Shown piece after piece: positions 25,842-38,621 of a stretch of DNA of 64,000 bases (positions are counted from its first letter, which is position 1; each line of letters begins with the position of its first letter). A program made the position numbers and the translations under genes. The stretch comes from Styela clava. Taxonomy: Eukaryota > Chordata > Ascidiacea > Stolidobranchia > Styelidae. The notes beneath the pieces are model-generated. The model was not told where the DNA came from and did no database searches. It saw nothing but the letters and a program-made list of their open reading frames with translations. Where the stretch lies: positions 7,221,135 to 7,285,134 of the forward strand of contig NC_135255.1 in the NCBI RefSeq assembly GCF_964204865.1, read 5' to 3'.

Positions 25842-26572
25842 AGTTTTTCAAGTTATGCTGCTAATTAAGATTTATTCTTACTTAGCTATGCTAATGATGA
25901 TAACTGACTTTCTAAACAAGTCATATATATTAATATATTAATTATAATCATCGATGAAAGATAAATTTGTTATGATCATAATGGAACTTGATAATCACTC
26001 ATGATAAAGAGATAAGGCGTTCATTGAACCATCGCCCTCCAATAATATGTTAATTGGCATTGGATTTTTAACATCAAATACCTCGCCATAACTTTATCTT
26101 TACATTTCTTTAATTAACGTCTCTGCAAGAAAAATTCTATAGGATTATATTTACTGGAATACTATAAGCTTTCAAATATTACGCCCCGTATTACACAGTT
26201 GAGTAAATGACGATACCATAGCGTTTATCTACTATTAAAACAAGAAATCTACGACCATATAATCCTAAGACTTAAGCGCATTCACATTTGGTTCGAAGAG
26301 CAAAACGAAGTATCATCAAATCATTTACAGTACCAGTAGTGTGACCACCTACCACATCGCTGAAATTCAATCGCGGAAACGCCATATAGTGCCTACATAT
26401 GATCTACCTATCTATGTTCTCAAGTTACCTATATTTTATTTTCAATGCGTCTATGACTTATCTTACAAGAGAATATAATAATTAAACGACCGTTCTTATA
26501 TTTATAATAAAATGTATGAACTTGTTTAATAATCATCTTGTAATTGACAAACATAATTAATTAGTGTGAAGC

Positions 26573-26797
26573 GTGTCCGCAACAAAAATAACTATCAGGT
26601 GCAATTTCAGACATCCGACGTTCAGCGCCAAACCTCCGTCAGATATGGAAGCTGGCGGCAACCGCGAAGACTATCCCGCAGAGTTGTCTCAAATGGATGA
26701 AATGCAGGAATTTGAACACAAAACTGATTTTTTTCTAGGGTTTATTCAACTTTGGTCACCAATAGCAGGTCTCCATTACCTTGAACCCAATCATTAA
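26573..26797 (+). other. Conserved GC-richer block with a 74-codon frame (first of a dispersed family)
   Basis: The frame opens at GTG in this copy and reads through PTFSAKPPSDMEAGG and MDEMQEFEHKTDFF to a TAA. It recurs at 36072-36296 and 56485-56709. Degenerate versions lie at ~29920-30160, ~39430-39660, ~45480-45710 and ~51880-52050. Pieces are fused into chimeric exon 1 copies at 31450, 40950 and 52420. Its base composition differs from the surroundings. I do not recognise the product. It may be a captured exon or an old insertion rather than a gene, and no terminal repeats are evident. Confidence 0.4.
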
Positions 26798-27008
26798 ATG
26801 TAATGTGAGTGGATCGCAATTGTACACAATTGATAGATGGTACACTTTATTATTAATTCTATTACTCGGAAACATTAACACCTCGATAATTTAATATTGA
26901 ATAACCAAATGTGAAATCAACTACAATCTAGATTGTTTTTTATTCACAGTTACATTTTTGTAAGCGATGGAGACTATTTAAAGTTTGCGCCAGAATTATA
27001 TATAGGAT

Positions 27009-27054
27009 CTATTGTATATATATAATATATATATATTATATATATATTATCCCT
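27009..27054. repeat. AT dinucleotide tract
   Basis: Runs of TA/AT with short phase changes that form a near-perfect palindrome. The same tract is at 36508-36550 and a shortened one is at 56925-56946 in the matching divergent regions. Confidence 0.8.
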
Positions 27055-28079
27055 TAAGGCATATTGAAAATGATGGAGCATGCACTCAAAATCTTTTTCG
27101 GTTTTAATTCATTTTTAATAATATATATGCGCAATTAAAAAAATATATAAACCATTTTATAAAATACAAAATATAACCCATAACTTACAACAATATAATC
27201 TCTTTCCTTTGTGTTTTTTTTTCTCTTTTCGCACTGTGTCCAAAAGTGTGAATCTATCAAATAACATTTTTCGCATTTTTTTAATGTGTTGCATCTGATA
27301 CGTTAAATGATATTGGATCATACTTAGGTTTTCACACTTTGTGCACTTCCTGATTTAAAAAATTATCTCTTATTAAATTGCTCGAGAGTGTTAAGGAACT
27401 CCGGATTTTCGTTGTGGTTCAAGAGTTGAGTGGGTCACATGGAACCAGTTATCAACGACATAAAATTTAATCGACTTTTTCTGGATATTATATCCATTTT
27501 ATTAATGTAAATTATAATGTTGAAGAGATAACAAGTTTGAACCTTTTGTATTATCGCCATTTATAAAAATATATGAAATGAACTTGTGAGTTTTGCTATA
27601 CTCTGTATGCATTACTGTATCATAACGCCTGATCGTTGTATGTAAAAGTGAAGGTAAAAATGCGCTAAGAAAACTGATCTGATTGCGACAAATCAGAAAA
27701 ACTTAATTATAAAATACAGATAATGTATTGTTGCAAGCACCAACCGCGTTCGTCAAACGATTCACAAGATTTGAACATGCAATTTACGCAAAAAGGAGGA
27801 TAAAAAGTTAATTAACTGTTTTATTGTTATTTAGTATTGAATAAGCTTATCATTAAATCTTCTCATCGCAAAAGTAAGATAAGAAAAATCAGCTCAACCA
27901 AACTTAATTACACAATATCAAAAGAAACAAATCACATGATTCTTATCTGTCAGTTTTTAATTGATAAAATATTGAAAACAGAAGTATATATATTGTTATT
28001 TAGAAAGTCAGTTAGCATTAATTAACTCAGGGAAGCAAATTGAACTGACTAAAATTAGTTTCTTGAGGACAATATCGAA

Positions 28080-29120
28080 ATGGATGCAAAATCATTCATA
28101 CGACCTGATAACTATACGACCGACAATTATGCTGGAAGTACAACAAAGACGTTTAAAGCAACCTTGGTTTGGAATAATCTTGTTGATAATTTCAAGTCAA
28201 AAATGCAATGCAAGAAAATAAGAAGAAATCTGAAAATTTATGAAGAATGTTTTACGGGATCATCTGCAGTTGATACAATGCATTTCATTTTGCTATCAAA
28301 GAAACAATTTGGAAATATTTCACGCATTCACGTATGGTTTCGTATCTTCTTTCATGAATTGAATCGAATATGAAATTCCACGCCAAAATTCATAAATTTG
28401 ATTCCTTTTTAATATAATTATTTAATTCTAATACATTTCGTAATCAGGTTGCCAAACTTCTTCAAAAATTCATTGAAAAACATCTAATCGAAGATATATA
28501 TGGAAAATGGATGAATGAGAGATTTGTTGATTCCGGAAAGCTTTACAGGTAATTATTAATTCAGGGTTAATAAAATATTGTTTTTATTAGTATTAGCATA
28601 ATAGCTGATGTATTAAACATTAAAAAGATTTATTGACAGCTCAAAAAATATTAATACTAATTTACACTGAGGTATTCTCATCTTTCGTCGATATATTTTA
28701 AAAACTCGTTCTTTATTTGCTTATTAGATTTCCCAAAGATCCTGAACTCTCTCCACTCGAGAGTACCGCAAAGTCAACAAATTCCCCCATAGAAGATCCA
28801 AATCTCTCCGCTCATACTTTATGCAACCAAAGGTATGTATTCACGCATTAAAATGTTTAAACTTTTATTTATTTATGCATTAGTTTGTTACATGTTGATT
28901 TCTGACAACTTTGAACTGTGCAATAATTCAAAACAACGTTTTACAGCTGACCAGACTACGAACAAAAAGGTCAGTCAACAAATCACCATCGGTACTTAGA
29001 AAATATTCAACCTCAAGTTCAATGTTCGAATTCTCAACGGAAGAAAACTCTTGTGCAGTTATCAAAGGCGCGAGATTCTTTTTAACAACGTCTTCGAAAG
29101 TCCAAAATCAAAAGTTTTGA
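28080..29120 (+). pseudogene. A2: DEP type-A gene, four exons, frameshifted in exon 3
   Basis: Exons 28080-28331, 28448-28548, 28728-28832 and 28947-29120. Exons 1 and 2 encode a full DEP domain (FKATLVW, ECFTG, AVDTMH, KFIEKHLIEDIYGKW). The exon 1 border is CAC/GTATGG instead of the usual CAG/GT, which is weaker but still GT. Exon 3 is 105 nt instead of 106 because one base is missing in the TTCCCCCATAG stretch. The frame shifts, and splicing to exon 4 gives an immediate TGA. A truncated protein of about 155 aa that keeps the DEP domain is possible. Its sister A4, in the next 9.5-kb unit, is in frame at the same place. Confidence 0.75.
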
Positions 29121-31328
29121 GTGTACTGAAAAATTTAGTTTCGCTGTTTCTAAAATGAATGGAAAGAGAAGCGACAAATGCAAATCAGAACTAAACGCTT
29201 ATTATTAATCTATTCAAACTTAGAAAACTTTATGTGAACGACTGACTTATATCTAATTTACATATCTTTTCTTTTTCATTACAATTATTTTTCTATTTTT
29301 ATATTCCTTGTTCCCTTGCTTGAATAACTCTATCGCCCACATATTGTTAGGTCTTTCAATCTTCTGATGTTTTTCGCAATCAAAATATAGATATATTTTT
29401 AAAAGATGTCGTCTGTAATATGTAACATTTGCATAGTTTATCAGTCAAACATCATGTTACTGTTTGATTATAAGAACTCGATCTGATGCAGGTACTGTTG
29501 TCAATTAGTAAAGAAGGTAGGTTTCGTTTGGTAATTCAAGGTTATAAAATATTTTCCAGTTCTATTATCTGGTTGAATACAACCACGAAGTTGTCTGAAA
29601 TGGATGAAATGCAGAAATATAAACATAAAACTGATTTTTTTATAGGGTTTATTCAACTTTGGTCACCAATAGCAGGTCTCCATTAATAACTTGAACCCAA
29701 TCTTTGGGAATATTGTACGCATTCAGGTATGATTTCGTATCCTCTTTTTTGAATTGAATCGAATTATGATATTCCACGTCGAAATTCATAAATTTAATGT
29801 TATTGATTGTATAATAATTAAACGACTGTTCTTATATTTATAATAAAATGTATGAACTTGTTTAATAATCATCTTCTAATTGACAAACATAATTAATTAG
29901 TGTGAAGCGTGTCCGCAACAAAAATAACTATCAGGTGCAATTTCAGACATCCGACGTTCAGCGCCAAACCTCCGTCATATATGGAAGCCGGCGGCAACCG
30001 CAGGAGGTTATCCCGCAGAGCGAAATGAAATGCAAGCTATGATACCGAATACAACCACGAAGTTGTCTGAAATAGGTGGAATGCAGAAACTTGAGCATAA
30101 CACTGATTTTTCAATGGGTTTATGCAACTTTGGCCACCAATTAACTTGAACCCAATAATTAATTGTAATGTGATTGAATCCCAGTTGTACACAATTGATA
30201 GATGGGACAATTTATTAATGATTTTATTACTCGGAAATAACATCAACTCCTCGATAATTTATCATTGAATAACCTAATGTAAATCCAACTACAATTATTG
30301 TTTTTCATATTCACATTTACAATTTTTTATATTATGGAGCCTATTTAGTGTTTGTGCCAGAATTACATATGGGAATAGCATACGCGCAATCGCGAAGTTT
30401 GGAATTATCTGTATGAGCGATAGATATATTGTATTTATAATATTATCCGCTGCCTTTAAGCATATTGAGAATGATGGAGATTTAAAACTTTTTTTGATTT
30501 TAATACATTTTTAATTATATATATATGCGCAATAAATTCAAATATAAACCATTTTAAAAAATACAAAACATTTCCCATAACTTACAACAGTCCAATCTCT
30601 TTCCATTGTATTTTTCCCTCTTTCCGCAATGTGCCCAAAAGTGTGAATATATTAAATACTAATTTTCACACTTTTTTAATGTGTTGCACCTGTTATGTTG
30701 AATATAATCGCATCATTAATAGGTTTTCACACTTCAAGCAGTTCCTGATTTATAAAGCTATCTCTATTAAATCGCTCGAGTGTGTTAAGGGACTCTGGAT
30801 TTTTGTTGATGTTCAAGAGTTGAGTGGGTCATGTGAACAAGTTGTTTATCAACGACAAAAAATTTTATCGACTTTTTTATAAATATTATCATCTTTTTAT
30901 TACCGTAAATCATAATTTTAAAGGGATAAAAAATCGAATCTTTTCTATTATTGCCATTTATAAAAATACACGAAATATACTTGTGGATATTATGCTTAGC
31001 CGTATCATAACGCCCAGCCCTAATCGTTCTTTGTAAAATGTTATGTAAATGAAAGCGCTAAGAAAACTGATCTAATTGCGACAAAACAGAAAAACCTTAT
31101 CATAAAATACAGATAGTGTATTGTTGAAAGAACCAACCGCTTTCGTCTAACGATTCACAAGATTTGACGGAGAAAGAAGGATAAAAAGTTAATTATCTGT
31201 TTCAATTGGTATTTGATATTAAATTATCTTATCAATAAATCGTCTCATTGGAAATGTAAAATAAGAGAAGAAAAAGGTCAACCAAACCTAATTATACCAT
31301 ATCAATAGAAACAAATAAAATGATTTAA
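29121..31328. other. Rearranged region downstream of A2
   Basis: The A tail runs to CTGGTTGA near 29576 and then jumps into the middle of the conserved GC-richer block (ATACAACCACGAAGTTG). This is followed by the 3' end of a type-A exon 1 (TTTGGGAATATTGTACGCATTCAG/GTATGA near 29735) and part of intron 1. It then jumps again near 29810 to an upstream-region copy with its own block at ~29920-30160. The frames inside are by-products of these joins. The same arrangement recurs at 38622-40900, so it was formed before the 9.5-kb duplication. Confidence 0.65.
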
Positions 31329-32381
31329 ATGTGTTATTTATTAATTGATAAAATATTGATAACAGAGGTATATTTAATGTTATTAGATAAGTCAGTTAAT
31401 TTGATTTCTCGTGGAAGATATCGGAATGCATCAGTTGATACGATGCATTCAGACATCAGTCGTTTAGCGCCCAACCTGCTTCATATATATAAGCCGGCAA
31501 CAACCGCAGGAGACTATCCCGTAGAGCGAAATGAAATGCAAGCTATGATACTGAATACAACCACGAAGTTGTCTGAAATGGATGAAATGCAGAAGTATCA
31601 ACATAAAACTGATTTTTTTTTATAGGTTTTATTCAACTTTGGTCACCAATAGCAAATCTTCATTAATAACTTGAACCCAATATTTGGGAATATTGTACGC
31701 ATTCAGGTATTATTTCGTATCCTTTTTTATGAATTGAATCGAATTATGATATTCCACGTCAAAATTCATAAATTTAATTCTATTTTTAAATGATTATTTA
31801 ATTCTAATGCATTTCTTAATCAGGTTGCCAAACTTCTTCAAAAATTCATCGAACAACATCTAATCGAAGATATCCACTGAAAATGGATGAATTGAAAATT
31901 TGTTGATTCCGGAAAGCTTTACAGGTAAATATTGATTAAAGGTTAATAAAATATTATTTTTATTAGTATTAGCATAATATCTGATGTATTAAACATTAAA
32001 AAGATTTATTGAACTCTTTAAAAAATATTAATACTAATTTACACTGAGGTATTCTCATCTTTCGTCGATATATTTTAAAAACTCGTTTTTCATTTGCCTA
32101 TTAGATTTCCCAAAGATCCTCAACTCTCTCCACTCTATAGTACTGCAAAGACACCAGATCTCTCTCATAGGAGATCCAAATCTCTCCGCTCATACTTTAT
32201 GCAACCAAAGGTATGTATTCACGCAATAAAATGTTTAAACCTATATTTATTTATGCATTAGTTTGTTACTTGTTGATTTCTGACAACTTTGAACTGTGCA
32301 ATAATTCAAAACAACGTTTTACAGCTGACCACACTACGAACAAAAAAGTCAGTCAATAAATCACCATCGGTACTTCGGTAG
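31329..32381 (+). pseudogene. A3: DEP type-A pseudogene with chimeric exon 1
   Basis: Exon 1 keeps only the start ATG context and the ...GTTGATACGATGCAT piece (~31425-31446). It is then replaced by the conserved GC-richer block and resumes with TTTGGGAATATTGTACGCATTCAG/GT at 31706. Exon 2 (31824-31924) has two TGA stops, exon 3 is 32105-32210, and exon 4 from 32325 hits TAG at 32379-32381 through the same 4-bp insertion as A1 and A5. The open frame 32404-32682 is the reopened remainder of exon 4. Confidence 0.85.
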
Positions 32382-32699
32382 AAAATATTCAACCTCAAGT
32401 TCTATGTTCGAATTCTCAACGGAAGAAAACTCTTGTGCAGTTATCAAAGGGGCGAGATTCTTTTTAACATCGTCTTCGAAAGTCCAAAATCAAAAGTGTA
32501 CTGGAAAATTTAGTTTCGCTCTATCAAAAATGAATGGAAAGAGAAGCGACAAATGCAAATCAGAACTAAACGCTTATTATTATTCTATTCAACTTAGAAA
32601 ACTTTATGTAATCTACATCTCTTTCCTTTTTAATTACAATTATTTTTATATTTTTATATTTCTTGTTCCCTTGCTTGAATAACTCTATTGTCCACAAAT

Positions 32700-34141
32700 T
32701 GTTAGGTCTTTCAATTTTCTGATGTTTTTTGCTTTTTGCAATCAAAATATAAATATATTTTTAAAAGATATCGTCTGTAATATGTAAGATTTGCATAGTT
32801 TATCAATCAAACACAATGTTACTGTTTGATTATAATGACTCGATCTGATGTAGGTACTGTTGTCAATTAGTAAAGAAGGTAGGTTTCGATTGGTAATTCA
32901 AGGTTAAAAAATATTTTCCAGTTCTATTATCTGGTTGATCTGAAGATGAATATCTATCTATGCTCAGTTATGGGTGTTTTTAACAAAATATCTCCTAAAT
33001 TGATTGGTGGAGCGCATCCACAATGAAATCATTTCAAATCCGTTGTTCAAAAAATAGAGAAATGGTTAGCATATTCGATCGGAAATGAATTATTTCGTAA
33101 TATTTGGTTATGATCAAAATATTTGAAACTTTCAATGTTGAATAAGAAAATTTTTATATGGTAGTCCTGTGACATATTGCTGGGATGATATGATATAAAT
33201 GGTTATTAGGGGCGAAGTGGACTTTTTTGCTGTTGCTGTCGTTGTGGTGAATTAAGATTGCTATCTTTCCAACTATTGAACAAATTTATCTGAAATTAAC
33301 CCGATTTTTGAAGAAGTTGAACAACTTGAAGCTAACACCAAGTAGGCTTATCGTTAATCCGTTATTCCGATGACCTGTAATCCACGGTTTCGAGAAGTGA
33401 TCTGTCTCGATTTTTTGAAACTGTACAATCGGACATCAAGAAATTGGAAATTGAAAAGTCTGAACCCGTTTCAGAATCATCTCCTTAGGATGCGCAATCC
33501 AGTTTTAAAAGTCCTGATTCGAAGAACGATTACACAATTCACACAACGATGACCACACTCTAAACTAGGTACGGAAAATTAGCGGTCAAAGGTAAAGTAC
33601 CGTAAAATATTAGATTCTGCAGTTGTGAGTCGAATCGTTTGGTATCTTATTTCACGTTGGCAATAGACGCTTGGATCATCATTGTCATAGGTCTTACATA
33701 GGACCTGGCGAACCTAGGAAAATGCGGTACCATACTTCTACTGGTAAGTTACGATGCTCCTCTGCGTTGTCCAGGCTATGAATTTCGAGAAAAACGTGGG
33801 TGAAATATTTCGTTTTAGCCTCTGTGTCCATATATTTTGAGCATTGCTTTCTTGTGAGCTCATTTAATGTGTTCGCAACAATTTCCCTGATCAAACTTAA
33901 TTTAAACTTAATACGTATATTACAATTTCTAGTTTTCAACCTAACCTGTAATATACTTTAACAACTCAAATTATAATTAGACTTTATATAATTGCATAAA
34001 AATTATAAAAAAGTAAATGATCAATTGCATAATAAAAAAATAACACATAAATTACAATACATGAATTGTAACATAAATAGATACAGGCATTGCATTATTT
34101 AAAAATAAAGTGCTGGAGAATTAAAAGTTTCATAAAAAAAT
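32700..34141. other. Convergent intergenic tail between A3 and B2
   Basis: Copy of the A1/B1 tail. The plus-strand 60-codon frame (33370-33552, beginning MTCNPRFREVICLD) is open here. In the overlapping frame the same DNA reads as an acidic Ser/Glu-rich peptide (KKLEIEKSEPVSESS) with a conserved stop. I cannot decide which, if either, was ever translated. The minus-strand frame at 33694-33939 is the counterpart of that at 24184-24429. Confidence 0.45.
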
Positions 34142-35353
34142 TTATTGCATAGTTGATTGCTTGAAATTTAGAGAAAATAAAATTCTAGCAATTTTTTTGA
34201 CGTTGGAAGATTCCCTATCCGATGTGTCTTTTGCGTTGTAGGAACTGATTGAGTATTTTTTCACCTTTGTCGGAGAATGAGTCATAATTGATTTCGATCT
34301 TGAAAGAGACTAAAAATAAAATAAAAACTTTTAATTGGCGTAAATAATTTTTCACTTGTTAATTATTTTTTCACTTTTTAGGAAATTAAATGTATAATAA
34401 ATAATATTAATATTAGTATATTTTTAATTGAAATTTGACTAAGCTTCGCAGTAGCATCAATAAAATACAATATATATCGTACTTGCTTGCCTGGACAAAA
34501 ACGCGTTATAAGAATAATATTATATATGCACATATCAATAAAATATAAACAGATGACAAACCTTCGTTCTTAGTAGTGATTGGATGGAACCACTTCGATT
34601 CAAGGACATGTCTTTTTTACCATTCAATTCGTTTTGAAAATCATATTTAAAAAATCTGCAAAAAAATAGCAACGTTTATTGTGAGTTATAAACAACTCTT
34701 TGTTTCCGATAGCAATGCCGTCACAGCAAAAAGTTCTATAGAAATTTTGCATCTATCTAAAACATAGACCCTAACAATATAAAATAAGTAGTTTCTTAAA
34801 ATAAATTGTGACATTTATGTAAAAGTGACCACCTATAAATAAAACTTTCTGTTTTATTTTGGAATAAGGTTATATATTTACCTATATAATTTTCCCGAAT
34901 CTTTGAATTCTTCCGACAACCATTTGCCATTAACATCTTCTATAATACGTTGATCCATGAATTTCTGTAGCAGTTTTTTGGCCTGGGGATTAAATAAAAA
35001 CATTTAAAACATTTTGAGAATGTTTGAAAACTAAACCTTTAAAAATAATTCGATTCCATTGAAGTGTAAACTCGCAATTTCTGTTCTAGTCTCCGTACCT
35101 GACATCTTGACACGTTCTCATAGTTTTCTATTTCCTTTAAAATAGAATGCATTGTGGTGACAGCTGATGAACCGGTGAAACAATCTTCATAAATTTTAAG
35201 ATTTTTTCGCCTCCGGCCGCAATACATTTGTGATTCAAACGAATTCACAATAACCTTCCATATCCTTGTTGCTTTAAAAGCTTTGTTTTCTGATTTTGTG
35301 TTTCCGATGAGACAATTGTTGTAGTCTAATTCTTCTCCATTTTGATTTTCCAT
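34142..35353 (-). CDS. B2: small DEP-domain protein, type B, four exons, 205 aa
   Basis: Exons 35353-35099, 34982-34882, 34655-34562 and 34309-34142, all in frame with GT/AG borders. It is nearly identical to B1 and differs by a few residues in exon 1 (for example SENKAFKAT instead of SGNKTFKAT). The DEP landmarks are the same: W at 32, DCFTG, IIEDVNGKW, SGKLYRF. It is the divergent partner of A4. Such close paralogues with undamaged frames suggest recent duplication, conversion or continuing constraint. These cannot be separated here. Confidence 0.8.
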
Positions 35354-37579
35354 AGTTTTTCAAGTTATGCTGCTAATTAAGATTTATTCTTACTTAGCTA
35401 TGCTAATGATGATAACTGACTTTCTAAACAAGTCATATATATTAATATATTAATTATAATCATCGATGAAAGATAAATTTGTTATGATCATAATGGAACT
35501 TGATAATCACTTATGATAAAGAGATAAGGCGTTCATTGAACCATCGCCCTTCAATAATATGTTAATTGGCATTGGATTTTTAACATCAAATACCTCGCCA
35601 TAACTTAATCTTTACATTTCTTTAATTAACGTCTTTGCAAGAAAAATTCTATCGGATTATATTTACTGGAATACTATAAGCTTTCAAATATTACGCCCCG
35701 TATTACACAGTTGAGTAAATGGCGATACCATAGCGTTTATCTACTATTAAAACAAGAAATCTACGACCATATAATCCTAAGACTTAAGCGCATTCACATT
35801 TGGTTCGAAGAGCAAAACGAAGTATCATCAAATCATTTACAGTACACCTACCACATCGCTGAAATTCAATCGCGGAAACGCCATATAGTGCCTACATATG
35901 ATCTACCTATCTATGTTCTCAAATTACCTATATTTTATTTTCAATGCGTCTATGACTTATCTTACAAGAGAATATAATAATTAAACGACCGTTCTTATAT
36001 TTATAATAAAATGTATGAACTTGTTTAATAATCATCTTGTAATTGACAAACATAATTAATTAGTGTGAAGCGTGTCCGCAACAAAAATAACTATCAGGTG
36101 CAATTTCAGACATCCGACGTTCAGCGCCAAACCTCCGTCAGATATGGAAGCTGGCGGCAACCGCGAAGACTATCCCGCAGAGTTGTCTCAAATGGATGAA
36201 ATGCAGGAATTTGAACACAAAACTGATTTTTTTCTAGGGTTTATTCAACTTTGGTCACCAATAGCAGGTCTCCATTACCTTGAACCCAATCATTAAATGT
36301 AATGTGAGTGGATCGCAATTGTACACAATTGATAGATGGTACACTTTATTATTAATTCTATTACTCGGAAACATTAACACCTCGATAATTTAATATTGAA
36401 TAACCAAATGTGAAATCAACTACAATCTAGATTGTTTTTTATTCACAGTTACATTTTTGTAAGCGATGGAGACTATTTAAAGTTTGCGCCAGAATTATAT
36501 ATAGGATATATTGTATATATATAATATATATATATTATATATATATTATCCCTTAAGGCATATTGAAAATGATGGAGCATGCACTCAAAATCTTTTTCGG
36601 TTTTAATTCATTTTTAATAATATATATGCGCAATTAAAAAAATATATAAACCATTTTATAAAATACAAAATATAACCCATAACTTACAACAATATAATCT
36701 CTTTCCATTGTTTTTTTTTTTTCTCTTTTCGCACTGTGTCCAAAAGTGTGAATCTATCAAATAACATTTTTCGCATTTTTTTAATGTGTTGCATCTGATA
36801 CGTTAAATGATATTGGATCATACTTAGGTTTTCACACTTTGTGCACTTCCTGATTTAAAAAATTATCTCTTATTAAATTGCTCGAGAGTGTTAAGGAACT
36901 CCGGATTTTCGTTGTGGTTCAAGAGTTGAGTGGGTCACATGGAACCAGTTATCAACGACATAAAATTTAATCGACTTTTTCTGGATATTATATCCATTTT
37001 ATTAATGTAAATTATAATGTTGAAGAGATAACAAGTTTGAACCTTTTGTATTATCGCCATTTATAAAAATATATGAAATGAACTTGTGAGTTTTGCTATA
37101 CTCTGTATGCATTACTGTATCATAACGCCTGATCGTTGTATGTAAGAGTGAAGGTAAAAATGCGCTAAGAAAACTGATCTGATTGCGACAAATCAGAAAA
37201 ACTTAATTATAAAATACAGATAATGTATTGTTGCAAGCACCAACCGCGTTCGTCAAACGATTCACAAGATTTGAACATGCAATTTACGCAAAAAGGAGGA
37301 TAAAATGTTAATTAACTGTTTTATTGTTATTTAGTATTGAATAAGCTTATCATTAAATCTTCTCATCGCAAAAGTAAGATAAGAAAAATCAGCTCAACCA
37401 AACTTAATTACACAATATTAAAAGAAACAAATCACATGATTCTTATCTGTCAGTTTTTAATTGATAAAATATAGAAAACAGAAGTATATATATTGTTATT
37501 TAGAAAGTCAGTTAGCATTAATTAACTCAGGGAAGCAAATTGAACTGACTAAATTTAATTTCTTGAGGACAATATCGAA
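35354..37579. promoter_or_regulatory. Divergent intergenic region between B2 and A4
   Basis: Same organisation as upstream of A2, including the GC-richer block with an open 74-codon frame at 36072-36296 and the AT tract at 36508-36550. It differs from the B1/A2 region by a 13-bp deletion near 35846 (CAGTACACCTACC instead of CAGTACCAGTAGTGTGACC...), which opens a longer chance frame at 35711-35977. Confidence 0.45.
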
Positions 37580-38621
37580 ATGGATGCAAAATCATTCATA
37601 CGACCTGATAACTATACGACCGACAATTATGCTGGAAGTACAACAAAGACGTTTAAAGCAACCTTGGTTTGGAATAATCTTGTTGATAATTTCAAGTCAA
37701 AAATGCAATGCAAGAAAATAAGAAGAAATCTAAAAATTTATGAAGAATGTTTTACGGGATCATCTGCAGTTGATACAATGCATTTCATTTTGCTATCAAA
37801 GAAACAATTTGGAAATATTTTACGCATTCACGTATGGTTTCGTATCTTCTTTCATGAATTGAATCGAATATGAAATTCCACGCCAAAATTCATAAATTTG
37901 ATTCCTTTTTAATATAATTATTTAATTCTAATACATTTCGTAATCAGGTTGCCAAACTTCTTCAAAAATTCATTGAAAAACATCTAATCGAAGATATATA
38001 TGGAAAATGGATGAATGAGAGATTTGTTGATTCCGGAAAGCTTTACAGGTAATTATTAATTCAGGGTTAATAAAATATTGTTTTTATTAGTATTAGCATA
38101 ATAGCTGATGTATTAAACATTAAAAAGATTTATTGACAGCTCAAAAAATATTAATACTAATTTACACTGAGGTATTCTCATCTTTCGTCGATATATTTTA
38201 AAAACTCGTTCTTTATTTGCTTATTAGATTTCCCAAAGATCCTGAACTCTCTCCACTCGAGAGTACCGCAAAGTCAACAAACTCCCCCCATAGAAGATCC
38301 AAATCTCTCCGCTCATACTTTATGCAACCAAAGGTATGTATTCACGCATTAAAATGTTTAAACTTTTATTTATTTATGCATTAGTTTGTTACATGTTGAT
38401 TTCTGACAACTTTGAACTGTGCAATAATTCAAAACAACGTTTTACAGCTGACCAGACTACGAACAAAAAGGTCAGTCAACAAATCACCATCGGTACTTAG
38501 AAAATATTCAACCTCAAGTTCAATGTTCGAATTCTCAACGGAAGAAAACTCTTGTGCAGTTATCAAAGGCGCGAGATTCTTTTTAACAACGTCTTCGAAA
38601 GTCCAAAATCAAAAGTTTTGA
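37580..38621 (+). CDS. A4: small DEP-domain protein, type A, four exons, 210 aa
   Basis: Exons 37580-37831, 37948-38048, 38228-38333 and 38448-38621 (252+101+106+174 nt), in frame to TGA. The DEP domain is at about residues 25-120: FKATLVWNN, ECFTG, AVDTMH, KFIEKHLIEDIYGKW, SGKLYRFP. Exon 3 encodes a DEPDC1-like proline/serine stretch (FPKDPELSPLESTAK) and a basic RRSKSLRS motif. Exon 4 is Ser-rich and ends in NQKF. The donor of intron 1 is CAC/GTATGG, so splicing efficiency is uncertain. The intact frame contrasts with its sister A2. Function unknown; a lipid- or partner-binding adaptor lacking the RhoGAP half of DEPDC1 is inference. Confidence 0.75.

Larger units (their letters stand above)
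25842..28079. promoter_or_regulatory. Divergent intergenic region between B1 and A2
   Basis: About 2.2 kb between the two start codons, so both promoters must lie here if the genes are expressed. Contents: AT-rich upstream sequence, the conserved GC-richer block at ~26560-26830, an AT dinucleotide tract at ~27009-27054, and two copies of a motif containing TTTTTTAATGTGTTGCA and TTTTCACACTT near 27275-27350. The same layout recurs upstream of A4 and A8. No individual promoter element can be proved. Confidence 0.45.
22271..31800. repeat. Segmental duplication unit 1 of the DEP cluster (~9.53 kb)
   Basis: It starts at ATTCTAATGCATTTC within intron 1 of a type-A copy, and the same sequence restarts at 31801. 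It carries A1 pseudogene, B1, A2 and the chimeric region. The following unit matches it almost base for base over long stretches. Small indels include 19 bp missing in unit 2 near 32609 and 13 bp missing near 35846. Confidence 0.85.

Noticed and set aside
35711-35977. 88-codon plus frame in the B2/A4 intergenic region
   Set aside because: It is created by a 13-bp deletion relative to the B1/A2 region, where the same sequence is closed.
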